Assembly (NCBI RefSeq): GCF_949628265.1
Contig: NC_088787.1
Location: 29,626,501-29,690,500, forward strand
DNA length: 64,000 nt
Reading direction: 5' to 3'
DNA from: Cloeon dipterum
Taxonomy: Eukaryota > Arthropoda > Insecta > Ephemeroptera > Baetidae
Shown here: one piece after another, positions 46,178-58,389 of the stretch
Position numbering within the stretch: the first letter of the stretch is position 1
Layout: each line of letters opens with the position of its first letter
Position numbers and translations under genes: made by a program
The notes under the pieces: generated by a model
Told to the model about the DNA's origin: nothing
The model's database searches: none
What the model saw: the letters and a program-made list of their open reading frames with translations, nothing else

Positions 46178-48379
46178 TTATCGGGCAAACAGCGGGGAGC
46201 TACTGCTGCACACTGCACGCACCGGCCGCACGCGTGAATCGTCAATCGAATCACTGGAAAGCAGACGAGACTGGAGAGTAAGTATTGAGAGACGAGAGTG
46301 ATTGTAGGTTGGAGTGAGTCAGCCCCACCTAGCGTCGGACCGGACTCACATCAAAAGCGACCTCGCCAGGAGCACCCACCAGCGCTTGTAGTCTGTAGTC
46401 TCCTGCGACGACGCTGGCCGTGAACACCGCCTCGAAATGCTCATCAGGATAAACCTTTGACCGAGCCCTCGGCTTTGATTCTCCTTTGAAAAGGTATGAG
46501 TTCACTGACATTTTAATATTTTCCCCTGAATCATTGCAGCCCTTAAATATTTCTTTTTATAGGGAACATTTTCTCACATAACAAAAACACAAAATACTAT
46601 AAATGCGGTTTAACTTCATTTGATCAAAGATGTGCAACACATGTTTATTTACAAAACAAAAAAAGACCAATATTTATCTGTCCACGGTATGAAAAATTCC
46701 TTGGTTGGAAATTTTTATATATTTATTTATGCTTCACAAATTATTACATAACAACAAAGGGCAATGAAAACACAAAATCATCATTTTTTCACTGAAGAAA
46801 TTGGAATATTTAATATTATTTTAGGAAAAGTTTCAAAATAATTCAAAGCAAGATAAATGATATTAAATATGCATTTTTACCAAAATGTTTCGGCCAAGCC
46901 AAGTTGAGATACCGTGATCCTTGGCCGATTTGATCACTAGTAAAAGCCGCTTTGTAAAACTGGTCCTGTGAGAGGAATGTTGTACGCGACGCGTTTTTAA
47001 GTGTATATTTTTTTATAAATATAAAAGTTGATTGCTTAAAATTATTCTACTTTTCTATCTGTATTCTCAATTATCGATTAAGTTTACCATCTAGAATATT
47101 TTTTTCTCGAACAATAAAGACATGATGTTTTTTGTAATTAAATAATGCAAGGTGTATTACGTAAGGGAGCTCATAAAATATCTAGTATTGGCTAACAAAT
47201 GGACAGGTTTAAACGAATAGACAATTATCCGCAACAGGTATGAACTGGAATTAGGTGTGCTCTAGATAATTACCATTCTTAACGTGACTTAAAAAAATGT
47301 GCGTGGGATTTAAGAAGCAGGTGCCAAATTTAGGCTATGAGCAAGTTGTTGAGATTTTTATAATTTCTTGAATAGTTTTTCAAATTCTTCTGTTTACCTT
47401 TATTTAGTTTCGGTTTAAATGTTTTTCCATTAAATTTTTAGCTCTCTGCTCGCAATTAAAAATAAGAATATGTGAATTACAATATAAATGTTCGTGGAAA
47501 TATGCTAATACGTTGAAAATTAGAGTAATAAAGGAAAAACAGGTCTTGATGCAAAAATGCAGTTAAACGGTGCTAACATTTGCATTAAATTGCAGATTGC
47601 GTTTTCTCATCACTCCAAGACTGTAATTTCCAATCATAATTTCCCATTTCCAGTCTACTGGCGTACTCACATTATAATTAAAAAAAAAAACATTTCATCC
47701 AATGGATAAGAAATTGTAAAATTAATTACAATCATATTCATAGCAGCCTTAAACGTAGAAAAATTCCGATCCAGTCTTTGCCTTGCATGCATCAGAGTGC
47801 ATCAGATCTGTAGAAGCACGTGACCGTGTCCTCTAAAACTGGAGAGTTCACTGCCTGGATGATGCGAGGAAAAATCTATGGGACTACAAAGCTGGATAAT
47901 AAATAACATTGAGCTCTCCTTGAATTAACAGATAAAAATTGGATGAAAGAACAGTCAGTTTTTGTGGGATCTTTAAATTGATTTATCGAATGATTTCTCA
48001 CCTGTTCATTTGGAAAATTGCTTTTTTATTATTTTCAAACTACCGTCAGCAGGTTTTTTCTGTGATTTGAGAATAAAAAAGCGTGTAGTCATTCTTTTGG
48101 AATATTCGTTTTATATCACAGGCTTTTTATGAGCGTTGCTCTAACAATTTATTTTTTATGTATTTTGAGCAATTTTTGAAATTCCAGAAATATATTTTTT
48201 CACCTTGGCTTGATAATACTCTAGACAGCGAGTTGACAGGCGGCGCCGACGAAGCACGGCCGCGTGAGTAAACACTAAAGGTAGAGCCGAATTCATGCGG
48301 ATAACTGGTTTTCCTTCCTTGAGTACACGTGAACTGCGCGAGATCTTCTCTGTTCGAGGCGATCGAAGGCGCTTGCCTT
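46178..48379 (-). CDS. Unrecognised gene, 3' exons (partial model)
   Basis: Four minus-strand segments have GC-richer coding composition, GT/AG ends and compatible phases: 48379-48204, 47875-47825, 46483-46350 and 46270-46178, with stop TAA. The read-through product contains KTSYPHEFGSTFSVYSRGRA, SSAPPVNSLSRVLSSQ, FSSHHPGSELSSFRGHG, SKPRARSKVYPDEHFEAVFT, GDYRLQALVGAPGEVAFDS and SIDDSRVRPVRAVCSSSS. It is Ser/Arg-rich and looks mostly disordered, with a possible beta-rich part (EHFEAVFTASVVAGDYRLQA). The 51-nt exon has the weakest donor. The 5' end was not found. It lies between Orco and the transporter on the opposite strand. I do not recognise a family; coding status is inferred from phase and composition. 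Confidence 0.4.
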
Positions 48380-48479
48380 CTAGGATAAAAATAAAACAGA
48401 TTTGAATGAAAATATATTCAAACACCACACATGCAGTCTCGTCAAAATTTGAAACATAATATGCGCTGAGTAGTACTTT

Positions 48480-49712
48480 CATGTGGGAATTCTGCTCATT
48501 ATTTCAAACTCTCTCACTTAGAATTTTGCAGCATAAACAAAATAAATCAAACAAGCATAAATATTTTTCTATATAAAAGCTAGCTGCACATTAAGAAACA
48601 GTAAAGGAGTTTTAACTCTAATTTTCTGTTTCTTGGAATTCCATTACTATCTTTTTTATTTGGATTTGAAACTGGCATTAAATTTTAGGCTATATCGCGA
48701 CAGTTCCTTTAAAGGAATTGTTCGTGTTCAAAGCGCAAAAGGTTAACAGACGAGTGACTTTGAAGCAAAGGCGACTAAATGCTAATCTCATTTGTCGCCA
48801 CCTCTTCTAAAAATACGCCCAATAAAAGTGAAAGCTAACTGGTTAATCTATTTTTGGACGGTACTTGCCGCGGGCAATATGCAAAATTTCGATTTGACCT
48901 AAAATAAACATTTTGCATGATATTTTTATCCTATTTGTTTCAAATCTTTTAAAATTTATTTCAAATCATAAAGTATGCAGGAAATTTTTCGATTAGATTG
49001 GATAATTCTGGATCATGATAATCTTTTTGTTGGATTAATTTATTTTACAATATGTAATAGCGGGTGACACAAATGCACGATTATAACCTTCCGTTCATTC
49101 TGCTATTCTATGCAAACCGCTTGACCGTTTGTCACTGAATAAAATGCTTGAGGTTATGTGGTTGAATTGACACCGCATAAATGTGAAGGAATTCACACCG
49201 ATTCCAACGGCCGATTGCACATTGCAGTTTCTAGCATAACCTCCTTTCAGTTATTTAGTTTCGGTTTCTATTAATTATGGGATTCAACAATTGAAAAGCC
49301 TCCAAGTCTGTGAGGTCAAAATCACTCGTAACTGTGCTTTTATTGTAATTATATAGTTCAGTTATATTTATTAAAGAGTCAAACGGATGGAAATCATACA
49401 AATAAAGCGCAAAGGCTTTTACAGAAAATATTTATTTTCCATGTTTACATTGATAAAATATGTTTACAGGAATGCTTTTTGAAATTTAATCTCTATTTTC
49501 AGCTGCTACACACATTTTCCACGGTTTGTCAAATTTTTGTAAGCCAATACACGATAAATCCCTTGCGTAATACCTAACCTGCAGAGAAAAAGCTATATAG
49601 TACGCTCCTCTTTTGTATGTCACGCCGAGAGGAATTTCTGAAGTGACCTGTGATTTTCTTCTAACCTGCAATTTCCACAGGGAAGTGTGACTAGAACCAA
49701 TCGCTGAAAAAG
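48480..49712. other. No exon resolved
   Basis: AT-rich. It must hold the 5' part of the minus-strand gene if that gene is real, and the 5' UTR of the plus-strand transporter. An acceptor TTTCCACAG at 49680 suggests that a leader exon is spliced just before the transporter start. Nothing else could be supported. Confidence 0.4.
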
Positions 49713-52600
49713 ATGGCACCAAGGTTCACCAGACAGCAATGGGCCACTATCTTTATCATTGGCAGCGTCCACTTTGGCAGCTCCATCTGCATCTCCCTGC
49801 AAGCGCCTTTCTACCCCCAGGAGGTGCGTATATAAAAATAAGAATTATTCTTGACTCTATTATCCGGACCTATAAATGATATAAGTTCCTTTTTAAGGAG
49901 TGTTTTCTTTTGTTTCAACTTCATTCACCTTGCCGCCCGTCCAGAACAGAATATATTTGTAATAAGAAAGACATTAATTTAGTAAAATTTATCCCAACAA
50001 TTTACAGATTATGAGGAACAGTCTGTTTCTCCACATGATATCTTTCTCGATGGCAAAATTTATTCGACTTAAAATTCTTTTGAAATGAGTGAAACGTCCT
50101 GTGAAGGAAAAGTTATGTGTAAAAACTCGTGCTGCATTCGAATTTTCGTTTTGCTATCTGTAAATAGATTTAAAAAATATAAATAAAAGTTCGTGAATTA
50201 TTCTGGGTCACGAACGATAAGCACTTCTCCTTTTAACTAATTACAACGTGATTTTCAGGCTGAGTCAAAAGGCGGCACAGCCACAGAATATGGATTGGTT
50301 TTTGGAGTTTTTGAGCTGGTGGCGTTTTTGAGCAGCCCAATTTTCGGAAAATACGTAGGATAATTTCGGTATAAATAAAAACCAAACAGCATACAAGATT
50401 TTACTTTTCAGCTTGCAGTCACAGGAGCAAAGAGGACACTAAATTTAGGAATCATTGTGGCAGCAGTTTGCTCAATCCTTTTTGGGTATGCCTCGACAAT
50501 TGCTTTAAGACCAATTGGAATTATAATTTTAACCTTTCAGCTTGCTTGATAATTTAGAATCTCACAACTGGTTCATTGGACTGAGTTTCACAATCCGAAT
50601 CTTAGAAAGCCTGGGCGCGTCTGCTGCCCTCACAGCCGCCTTTGCCATCACGGCCGCCGTTTTTCCAGATTGCGTGGCCACAATTTTTGTAACTTATCAA
50701 AATTTTCAAAGGACAAAAATCACTTAAACCTCATTTCAGGCCACCTTAGAAGTGTTTTACGGCGTGGGATACATCGTGGGTCCAACAATCGGCGGATTTT
50801 TGTTTGTGGTTAGTGAGTTTTATATATTAATTGATAACGCAGCGTTAATCGGAAAAATAATTTTCTCGTTGTAGGCCGGTGGATACGTGCTGCCATTCGT
50901 GGTTATGGGCTCGTGCCTTCTCCTGGTCGGAGTTCTCATTTACTTCGTGCTGCCCGCCAACGTGGGCCAGACAACGTCAGACGACACTCAGGACAAAGAG
51001 TGTAAATATATTTTTATCAATTAATAGTCTGTCAACGTGCATTGACCTCAACACGATTAAATTGTTTTAAGGGCATTCAAAACAAACCTAAGAAACCTCA
51101 AAATACTTGCGAATTTTGCCACTATTGATCAGGTTTTTTGAATTATTTTGTTTCAGTTGGAGTTTTTGCCATTTTGAAAGTGCCTTCCGTGCTGGTTAAC
51201 TCCTTGTGCATTGCTGCAGCATCGTCTAGCATGGGATTTTATTCAGCTCTACTGGAACCACATTTGCGACAGGTAAAACTTCTCGCTCATGATTCCAATT
51301 TGCTTTTTGCACTTTTTCAGAGAATTAACTTTTTAAATTTCTGTCTGATTGCAGTTCAAGCTGAGCGATATTGTGCTTTGCATAATGTTTGTCCTCAGTG
51401 GAGGCATGTACGCCCTCGTTTCCCCATTCATTGGCCGACTGTGTGACAAAAATGTGCCGCCCAAATTACTTTCCATGACTGGGTGTGCAGCTGTTTTTGT
51501 TGGTTGTCTTCTAATTGGACCTGCACCGTTCTTTGGAATAGAGGCGTAAGCAATAAAAGTTTATTCGATTTATGGTATTTGATTGCCCCTGTATGAATAT
51601 AAAAGGTTTTATACTTAATTAAAAAAGCCTGGGTTAACATTACTAACCTTTTTCAGATTTATTTCACCTTTGATGAAATTTAATCTGCGTAAGCCAAGTG
51701 TCTTACCATGAACAACACTATATTATTTAAAACATTCCATATATTTCGATTTTTATCACAACATGCTGAGCATTGCTTATTGAATTAATGTTATTATTCC
51801 CGATTTCTCCAAGTCAAAAATCTATATAAGGTGAATTTATTTTCCTATTTTTGTGTTTTGCAGATCTCTTGGTTTGGTGATTGCCGGTTTGATTATTCAC
51901 GGAACTGGCTTGGCCCTGATGCTAGTCTCATGCTTCATTGACGCAATCAAATCTTCAGTGTAAGTGTCCCAAAAATTGATTCCAAACGGAAAATAAAACA
52001 TTAGCATTGTGACAGGTCGGCCGGCTTCAGTGACAGTTTGGCAACTTACGGCCTAATTTCGGGACTGTGGGCCTCCAGCTTCTCCCTTGGCGCCTTCATC
52101 GGGCCTTCCTTAGCCGGTTTCTTGTTTGACAGAGTCGGATTTGCGAAGGCTACCTATTTTGTGCTTGGCACGCAGTTGTTTGTGGTAAGATCCTGCGACT
52201 TAGACAACTGGCACGCATGTGGTGTGTGCGTGTTGCCTACAATGACATAGAATAGGAGGAAATAGAGAAAATTATTCAAATATAGGAACTCGTTGAATAT
52301 TTGATTTCATGATAATTTTCTATTTATTATGAATTTATAATTTGCAGAATTTCGATTAATTTTCGCTTCCCTTTTTAGTTTACCGTGATGCTAATCTTCG
52401 TATGCTGTTACCGAAGAAATAATACCAAAACGGAGATGCTTCTACAAAGTGTTGATGGCGACCAGAGTGAGCGGAGTGCCCTTATCAGTAATGCGCCGAA
52501 AGAAAAAACAAACATACTTGATTTCACGGAATGGGAACTGCCTAGGGGATATGGGGCTGTCACGTCTGTCCCATTGAGAGCAATTGAGGTTTATGGCTAA
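49713..52600 (+). CDS. Major facilitator transporter, SLC18B1-like
   Basis: Eleven exons: 49713-49823, 50259-50354, 50412-50485, 50541-50688, 50740-50808, 50875-51001, 51157-51272, 51355-51545, 51864-51959, 52016-52184 and 52379-52600. They close in frame to 472 residues with about 12 membrane segments. It has the MFS loop 2-3 motif (SSPIFGKYLAVTGAKRT), the helix 5 antiporter-like GVGYIVGPTIGGFLF, and its second-half counterpart (SLGAFIGPSLAGFLFDRVG). These are typical of the SLC18/DHA family, and the overall look is that of MFS-type transporter SLC18B1, which in vertebrates carries polyamines into vesicles. The C terminus is cytosolic, acidic and ends AIEVYG. The substrate here is inferred only. 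AATAAA lies at 52790-52795. Confidence 0.9.
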
Positions 52601-53310
52601 AATGGTGAAGTTTTGCAAATATCTGAGAGTAAAATGTTAACATTAAGTTCCTGAAAAATTTACCAGATTGTAAGAAGAGAGGGAACTGCATAGCCTTAAA
52701 AAGGAATAAAATCATAGTATAAAAGACTTTTCTTAATAATAATGTAAAATATAAACGTTAAATATGATGTGGAGACACACATTTTTGTAAATAAACTCTT
52801 TTAAACTGTGCATCATTTGTGTTTTTCAGGGACAGTCACTCTGTATCCACCTTATTATTTATAAAATATAGCAAACAATATAATTGGGCAAAATTAAATA
52901 TGAGAAAGATGGACCAAAGATCAATATGTTAGCAAATAAATTTAATATTTGTCCACATTTGATGAAAACTTCAGGTAAAGTGTAGTGGTGGCATAACATA
53001 GTTTTATTCTAATAATTTTGTATCATTGAAGATAGTCGGCAGGTTTTCTAAAATGGCAGAATAAACAGGTTTTTGGTTTGTAAAGATATTCAAAATTTAA
53101 TTGAGTATTTATTGATTTCAAATGGGTTGGACAAATTTTGTGAGTGAAAATCCAGATAATTTTTAACCTAATCAATATATAATTATGCAGAACATATTAA
53201 TAGCCCCAGCAATTTTGTGCATATTCTAACCGATTTAAACATTTCAATAAGTTAAAATTATATATACGGCCGTTCTTTTCCTTTGAAACCACTATATTTT
53301 GTTAGTAAAT
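52601..53310. other. 3' UTR of the transporter and intergenic DNA
   Basis: The transporter 3' UTR runs to about 52815. The rest is AT-rich sequence before the convergent aminopeptidase gene, with no coding exon. Confidence 0.6.
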
Positions 53311-56300
53311 TTACGTCCACCAAGTTGCAAATATTGCGCAAATGAGGACTACAGGTGAAAAAAGTGCAACAACTGCACTGCTGTTCACTCTGCTTTCAAA
53401 GAAATCTAAAACGGTTTTTTTGTTGTCTTTTAGCCAAGCAATGTTGTCTTCAACCACAGCGATTGCTGCACGAACGGCTGCCTTAATGTTATCTGGCTCG
53501 TTTGGGTTGTTTGTTAAGAAATCTTCAAGCTGAAAAGTAAAACAAATTACATCGGCTAATTTTCTTAATATAAAAATCAAACCTTCTTTTTCTGCTCGTC
53601 GGTATTTAATTTTGGTGCAATGGCACCAAATAGTCTAGTCACAGATCCAAATGCTTGATATCTAATGAAAAAAATTCAGGCACGGTAAATCGTATAAATT
53701 ACACCCTTGATTTGATCTTACGTGACTTTAATTTCGGCGAATTTGGTGACGAGAAATTCGAGGGCAACATCTACACCCTCCGGGTTTCTGAGGACGCCGA
53801 CAAACGCGTCTCTAGTGTCTTGTGATCGGATCAATGAATCAACCTCTTTGATAGTTTCGTTCAAGACCCTGTAAAAAGCAATTTTTGTTATTATGATACA
53901 TGAAAAATAATGACCTATGTAACCTCTTCAGGAGATCATCAGACGGGGCGCAACCGAGAGCGGTCAAAATCGTGCTCATTTCTGAAGGCATGTGTTGAGC
54001 CTTTGTGTATCTCTCAAACAAAAATTCGAAGTCCTCCGCATTTTGCATTCCGTGGCAGTAAACAACACTCCTCAAGTCAGGGTCGATTCTTTTGGAGCAT
54101 TTTATTGCGTTGTCTTAATCATGTATGATTATAATGTCCTCTCCACTTACGGGTTATAGAAATCTGGCGAGCTGCGTACTTTCCACTCTTGGAATAGATC
54201 TCGTGCGGTACTCTTGCATGTGGAGTATCCTAAATTACAAGACCAATAAAGAGCAAGGTTCCTTCGAAGTCTAGTTACGTGATCATCACTGGTCGAGTAA
54301 GTGAACCCATTAACGTGTTTAAAAAGTGGACCAAGTTTCATTTTGACGTATTCCTGTTGAAGCAATTATATGAATTTCTTTTTAGCAAATGCATCCTCTT
54401 ATTTTAAAAGTTAAACAAAGTATGTACATCGATTCTATTTATGGTTTGGAAATGGTGTAAAAAATATTTCAAACTTAATCACCGTGTAAAACTTTCTGCT
54501 GGCTTCTTCTTCATTAAACAGGCGATCACCAAGAAAACTGAACGCCTTAATAGCAGTGTACCATGGTAAATATGCCGTCTCCTTTTCTAGGTACTCAGTG
54601 GTCGATAAGGCGGTTTCATATCCCGAGTAATTGCCCTTTGCAAGAGCCATCGAATCATCAATCAATTGGGCGCGATTGATTTCCGTAATTTTGTTCCATC
54701 CATCGTCACTATTCAGAGCAGCCAAAATCAATTTCCAGTTGCTCTCGTCGTAATTAACGCGGTAATATCCTATAACATTAAGTATATAGATTAAGATATC
54801 GCGATTTTAGCGTTTTTATAACTATATGTACCAATTTGTTTAGGATTAACAATCAGCCACTCATTTGCTTTAAGGTTTTGCACATTTGTCAGTGTCACAA
54901 TACCATTAGGGGGAGCCCAACTCCTGATAGTAAACGATGAAAAGTCACCAGAATTTTGTTCAGTCACCAGAGTGATTGGAACATGCCACTGGCCAGGAGA
55001 CGGAGGACTTTTTTTAGCGGAGAAGAATCTTTGCTGATATTAAAATATGGATTTAAACAGAAGATTTAAAAAAAAATAGAAAGTGCGACACCTGTTCAAA
55101 ATTAATTTCATTTTTCTCATAATTTCTCGTCACGGTGATCAGCGGGTAACCAGGATTTTCTGTCCATGAGTCCATAACAGTTTTAAGGGAGACTTCAGGC
55201 GGCAAAATATTGTCCGGCATAGTCGATTCGAGAGCAGTCCAAAGATGATCTTTTGTCACAGAACCATATGCACTATAGGCAAGGAGTTAAAATTTAATGA
55301 TCAACCCCCCATAACTTGACACATACTTATCTGTGAGATATTTTTTAATTCCATCTCTGAAAGGAATCTCGCCTATCATGTTGATCAACAGGCGAACAAT
55401 TGCAGCACCTTGTAATATTTTTGTAAATTAACCACGATTCCTTGAATTAAGTTCTAAAGTAAAAAAAACCTTTGTTGTAGGCAATATTATCAAAAACAGC
55501 CGTTGCCGACGCAGGATTAGTGACCGTGGAAGTCATAGGACGTGTGGTATCCCTAGAGTCACTTTCCAATACGGGCTGGAGTTCATCCATGATAAACGCG
55601 TTCTCCAATTGGAAAGAGTTTTCTACCTGCTCGCTTAAATTAGAGGAAAATGTTCTACAGAATGGGAACACTTGCTGTTGCGGCTGTGAAGTATTCAAAG
55701 TAGGTGGCGAATCCTTCGTTTAGCCAGATTTCACTCCACCACTCGGGAGTAACAAGATTTCCAAACCATTGGTGGGCCAATTCATGGGTTACCACAGTTA
55801 CGATTCGTTGTTTGTTGGCCGAGGTTGAGAAAAATTTATCATGCAGCAGATTCACCTCTCTAAATTTGTAGAGTTGAAAAGTAAATTTGGTTAATATGTT
55901 GACTGATTTACCTGTAAGTAATAAGACCCCAGTTTTCCATTGCCCCGGCTGCAAAGTCAGGAAGGGCAATCTGGTCGACTTTCATTTGGGAATCATATGG
56001 GACATCAGTGAAGTTCTCGAGCTTTTCCAGGATCAAAGGGGACACGTTCAACGCGTACGAAGTTGAGCTATCAATGAACTCGCGACGAGCTAGGATCTTT
56101 TAAACAAAAAATATTAGTTGAAACGGGAAAGAATAAACTTTGCATACACCAAATTTGTCGTTAGTTGAATGGCCGATGTAGCCAAAATCGTGCACCGCAA
56201 ATGCGACGAGGTAGGTTGACATCACAACCGATTCTTCAAAATCAACCCAGACCCAGTCTTTGTGGAATTCGTCAACCCTGTTAATCGATTTGATTTAATT

Positions 56301-57128
56301 TTGCTACTGCAAATAGACTTAAGAGATTTAAAAATTTACAATGAATTGGTTGCCTGTAGCACGTCCATGTTGGCAGTTACGTCTCGCAAAGGTTCTCTAG
56401 CGATGTGCAGTTTAAACGTCGCTTTCATTGAAGGCTCGTCAAAGCACGGGAAAGCTCTGCGGGCACCGGTAGGTTCAAACTGAGTTACTCCCAACCACCT
56501 GGAGTGAATAACCATGAATTAAAAGAGCTTCATTAAATACGCGTTTAAAATGTAATACTTTTTCTCTCCGCGGAAATTGATGTAAGAGCTGAGATAGAAT
56601 CCGTCTAATTCGTTGTTGAGTTTTCCAAGATAATTTATTCTTATGTTCAAAAGATCTCCAACGTTAAGAGCAGAAATAACAGGAATATTTAAAAAGTGCT
56701 TGTCGTCTCCGCTCAGTAATGGTGCGCCAATCACTACAGGTGAAGTGACATCTCCGATTTTAGTCACGACAACACTTATTTGCTCCATGTCGTACGCGTG
56801 GAGCTGTATAATTCTAGTTGCTGCTCTGCTTACTTCCGCGGTGATCTCAACCGTGCCGTCGAATCTATTTATGATAAAAAAAATACTGTATTCATTTATG
56901 AAAAAATGACTGTTTATGTTACGTGAATTGTTTTGAGACCACGGGGGCATTCTCGAAATGGGGTGTTATCCATATTTCGTAGGCTTGTGGTATGATTGAA
57001 GTCGGCAACGCATAATCTCCTCCCGCAAGCGGCGCCGCTAGGAGAGGCGCGTTAGGCCCCTCGATAGGACTGCCAACCAGCAAGGTGGCTTGCAGCGCAG
57101 CAAACAAGAGACAAAGTAGATGGTGCAT
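53311..57128 (-). CDS. Aminopeptidase N, M1 family, GPI-anchored
   Basis: Sixteen coding exons on the minus strand, 963 residues: 57128-56923, 56864-56559, 56498-56340, 56277-56148, 56096-55912, 55859-55672, 55622-55470, 55408-55327, 55272-55092, 55033-54832, 54769-54483, 54353-54151, 54088-53924, 53868-53722, 53661-53583 and 53529-53311. It has a signal peptide ([20 protein letters not shown]), substrate-binding GAMEN (about 318-322), and the zinc motif [10 protein letters not shown] with Glu 18 residues later in LNEGFA (H354, H358, E377). It also has an ERAP1-like C-terminal domain ([15 protein letters not shown]). The C terminus [20 protein letters not shown] is a GPI-attachment signal. 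In insects these ectoenzymes sit on the gut brush border, trim peptides and can bind Bt Cry toxins. A 49-nt intron (55671-55623) is needed after EYF. A non-coding first exon probably ends at 57432, with TATAAG at 57504-57499. Confidence 0.95.
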
Positions 57129-57133
57129 CACCG

Positions 57134-58032
57134 CTAAAATAAATTTTCACTGAAAATGATATTCGTGATTCTAGGAAGTTTCTAAATTAACGAGATATAT
57201 AGTATGACTTATTTAAATTTATTGAAATATTTAATCACTATAAACGGCACTAAATTATAGCAGTTTTTAAAATATATTTTAATTTAAATTGGCTTATCTT
57301 CCACTATAGCATAAAAATCTGCTAGTGTTTGACAGGAAAACATTAAATCTTGGAATAAAATTGCATTATATATTTTTTTAATTAAATAATTTGAAATTTG
57401 TAAAAAAATCAAGGTTAAATATTGAAATACCTGTTCACCGTGGTATATCCTTGTGAAAATTCAACCAACTGCAAACTCGTACCACGGGAACAACTCCTCT
57501 TATAACGCCAATGGATGTTATCAGTGAAATAATTAAGTCAATTCAAACAAAACAAACGATATGCAACCATAAATTTACTATGCTATAAATGGGAATAAAA
57601 AGGACTCAACAACTGCCAAGTGATCCTTGGCAAACTTTGATCAACAAATTTTGAGGTAGATAAAGAAGAACAAAAAGATAATAATATTTTGGATTAGTTG
57701 TGCCATAAATCTTTATGATCTCTTGCTTAGTGCGAAGCGCAGAGAGCCTTACGAATTAACCAACTAGACGTATTTTACGGCATGAATTAAGGAGACTTTA
57801 TAACTTTACTGGTAACCGATATATTAAATTGTTTAAAAAATGCTCTGGAAGTTTGATAGTTTGACCAATACTGATCAATACACCCATCTATCATATTTTG
57901 GTGGTTACATACATCATGAAGCGATGAAAATAATAGGGATGGCTAATTAACACCTACGCATATTAAATAGTAGTTGCATTAACTCAATATTTCAAAATAA
58001 TATTACACAGATAAGAAGACTTCTTGAATTGT
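57134..58032. other. Leader intron and upstream DNA of aminopeptidase N
   Basis: 57134-57431 reads as an intron in the 5' UTR (donor CAG|GTATTT, acceptor TTTTAG|CGG). A TATA-type element lies at 57504-57499. The remainder is AT-rich, with nothing recognised. Confidence 0.5.
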
Positions 58033-58287
58033 TTATAAAAGTTGTCTGCAAAAACGGTTGATAACAAGTTTAGCACCGTCAGTGAGGTAACACTCTCGCA
58101 GTACTTGAACCTTCAACAAATTAAGACTCCCATTAATTGTACTTAAGTCGGCACTTTGAAGTTCAAAATTTATTGCTGGAGTTCCACTGATGGAGAGCGT
58201 CGTGACCTTCAGCAGCAGACGACTCATTTGTTGTGGCGATGGCTCAAAAATTGAAATGATAAATAAGTTTAAAATGAAAACGAACAT
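58033..58287 (-). CDS. Possible small secreted protein, 84 aa
   Basis: A single-exon frame on the minus strand begins with a hydrophobic leader (MFVFILNLFIISIFE) and continues with a mixed region ending RECYLTDGAKLVINRFCRQL, with two Cys. A TATATAAT element lies about 95 bases upstream of the ATG, at a plausible promoter spacing. No family is recognised and no splice sites constrain it, so it may be chance. It sits between two aminopeptidase genes. Confidence 0.4.
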   Translation of the reverse strand: MFVFILNLFIISIFEPSPQQMSRLLLKVTTLSISGTPAINFELQSADLSTINGSLNLLKVQVLRECYLTDGAKLVINRFCRQLL

Positions 58288-58389
58288 TGTAATCGTTTTG
58301 TAAAATAGAACAAATTTCGTGTCGAGACGAAATATTATTTAATTTGCACTTTTACTATTTCTTTCCAAGCTCCGCGACATTATATACCA

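Noticed and set aside
55600-55700. Apparent frameshift in aminopeptidase N after the zinc motif (EYF)
   Set aside because: A 49-nt GT-AG intron (55671-55623, phase 1) removes it and restores the usual family spacing to the MDELQPV stretch, so no lesion is needed.
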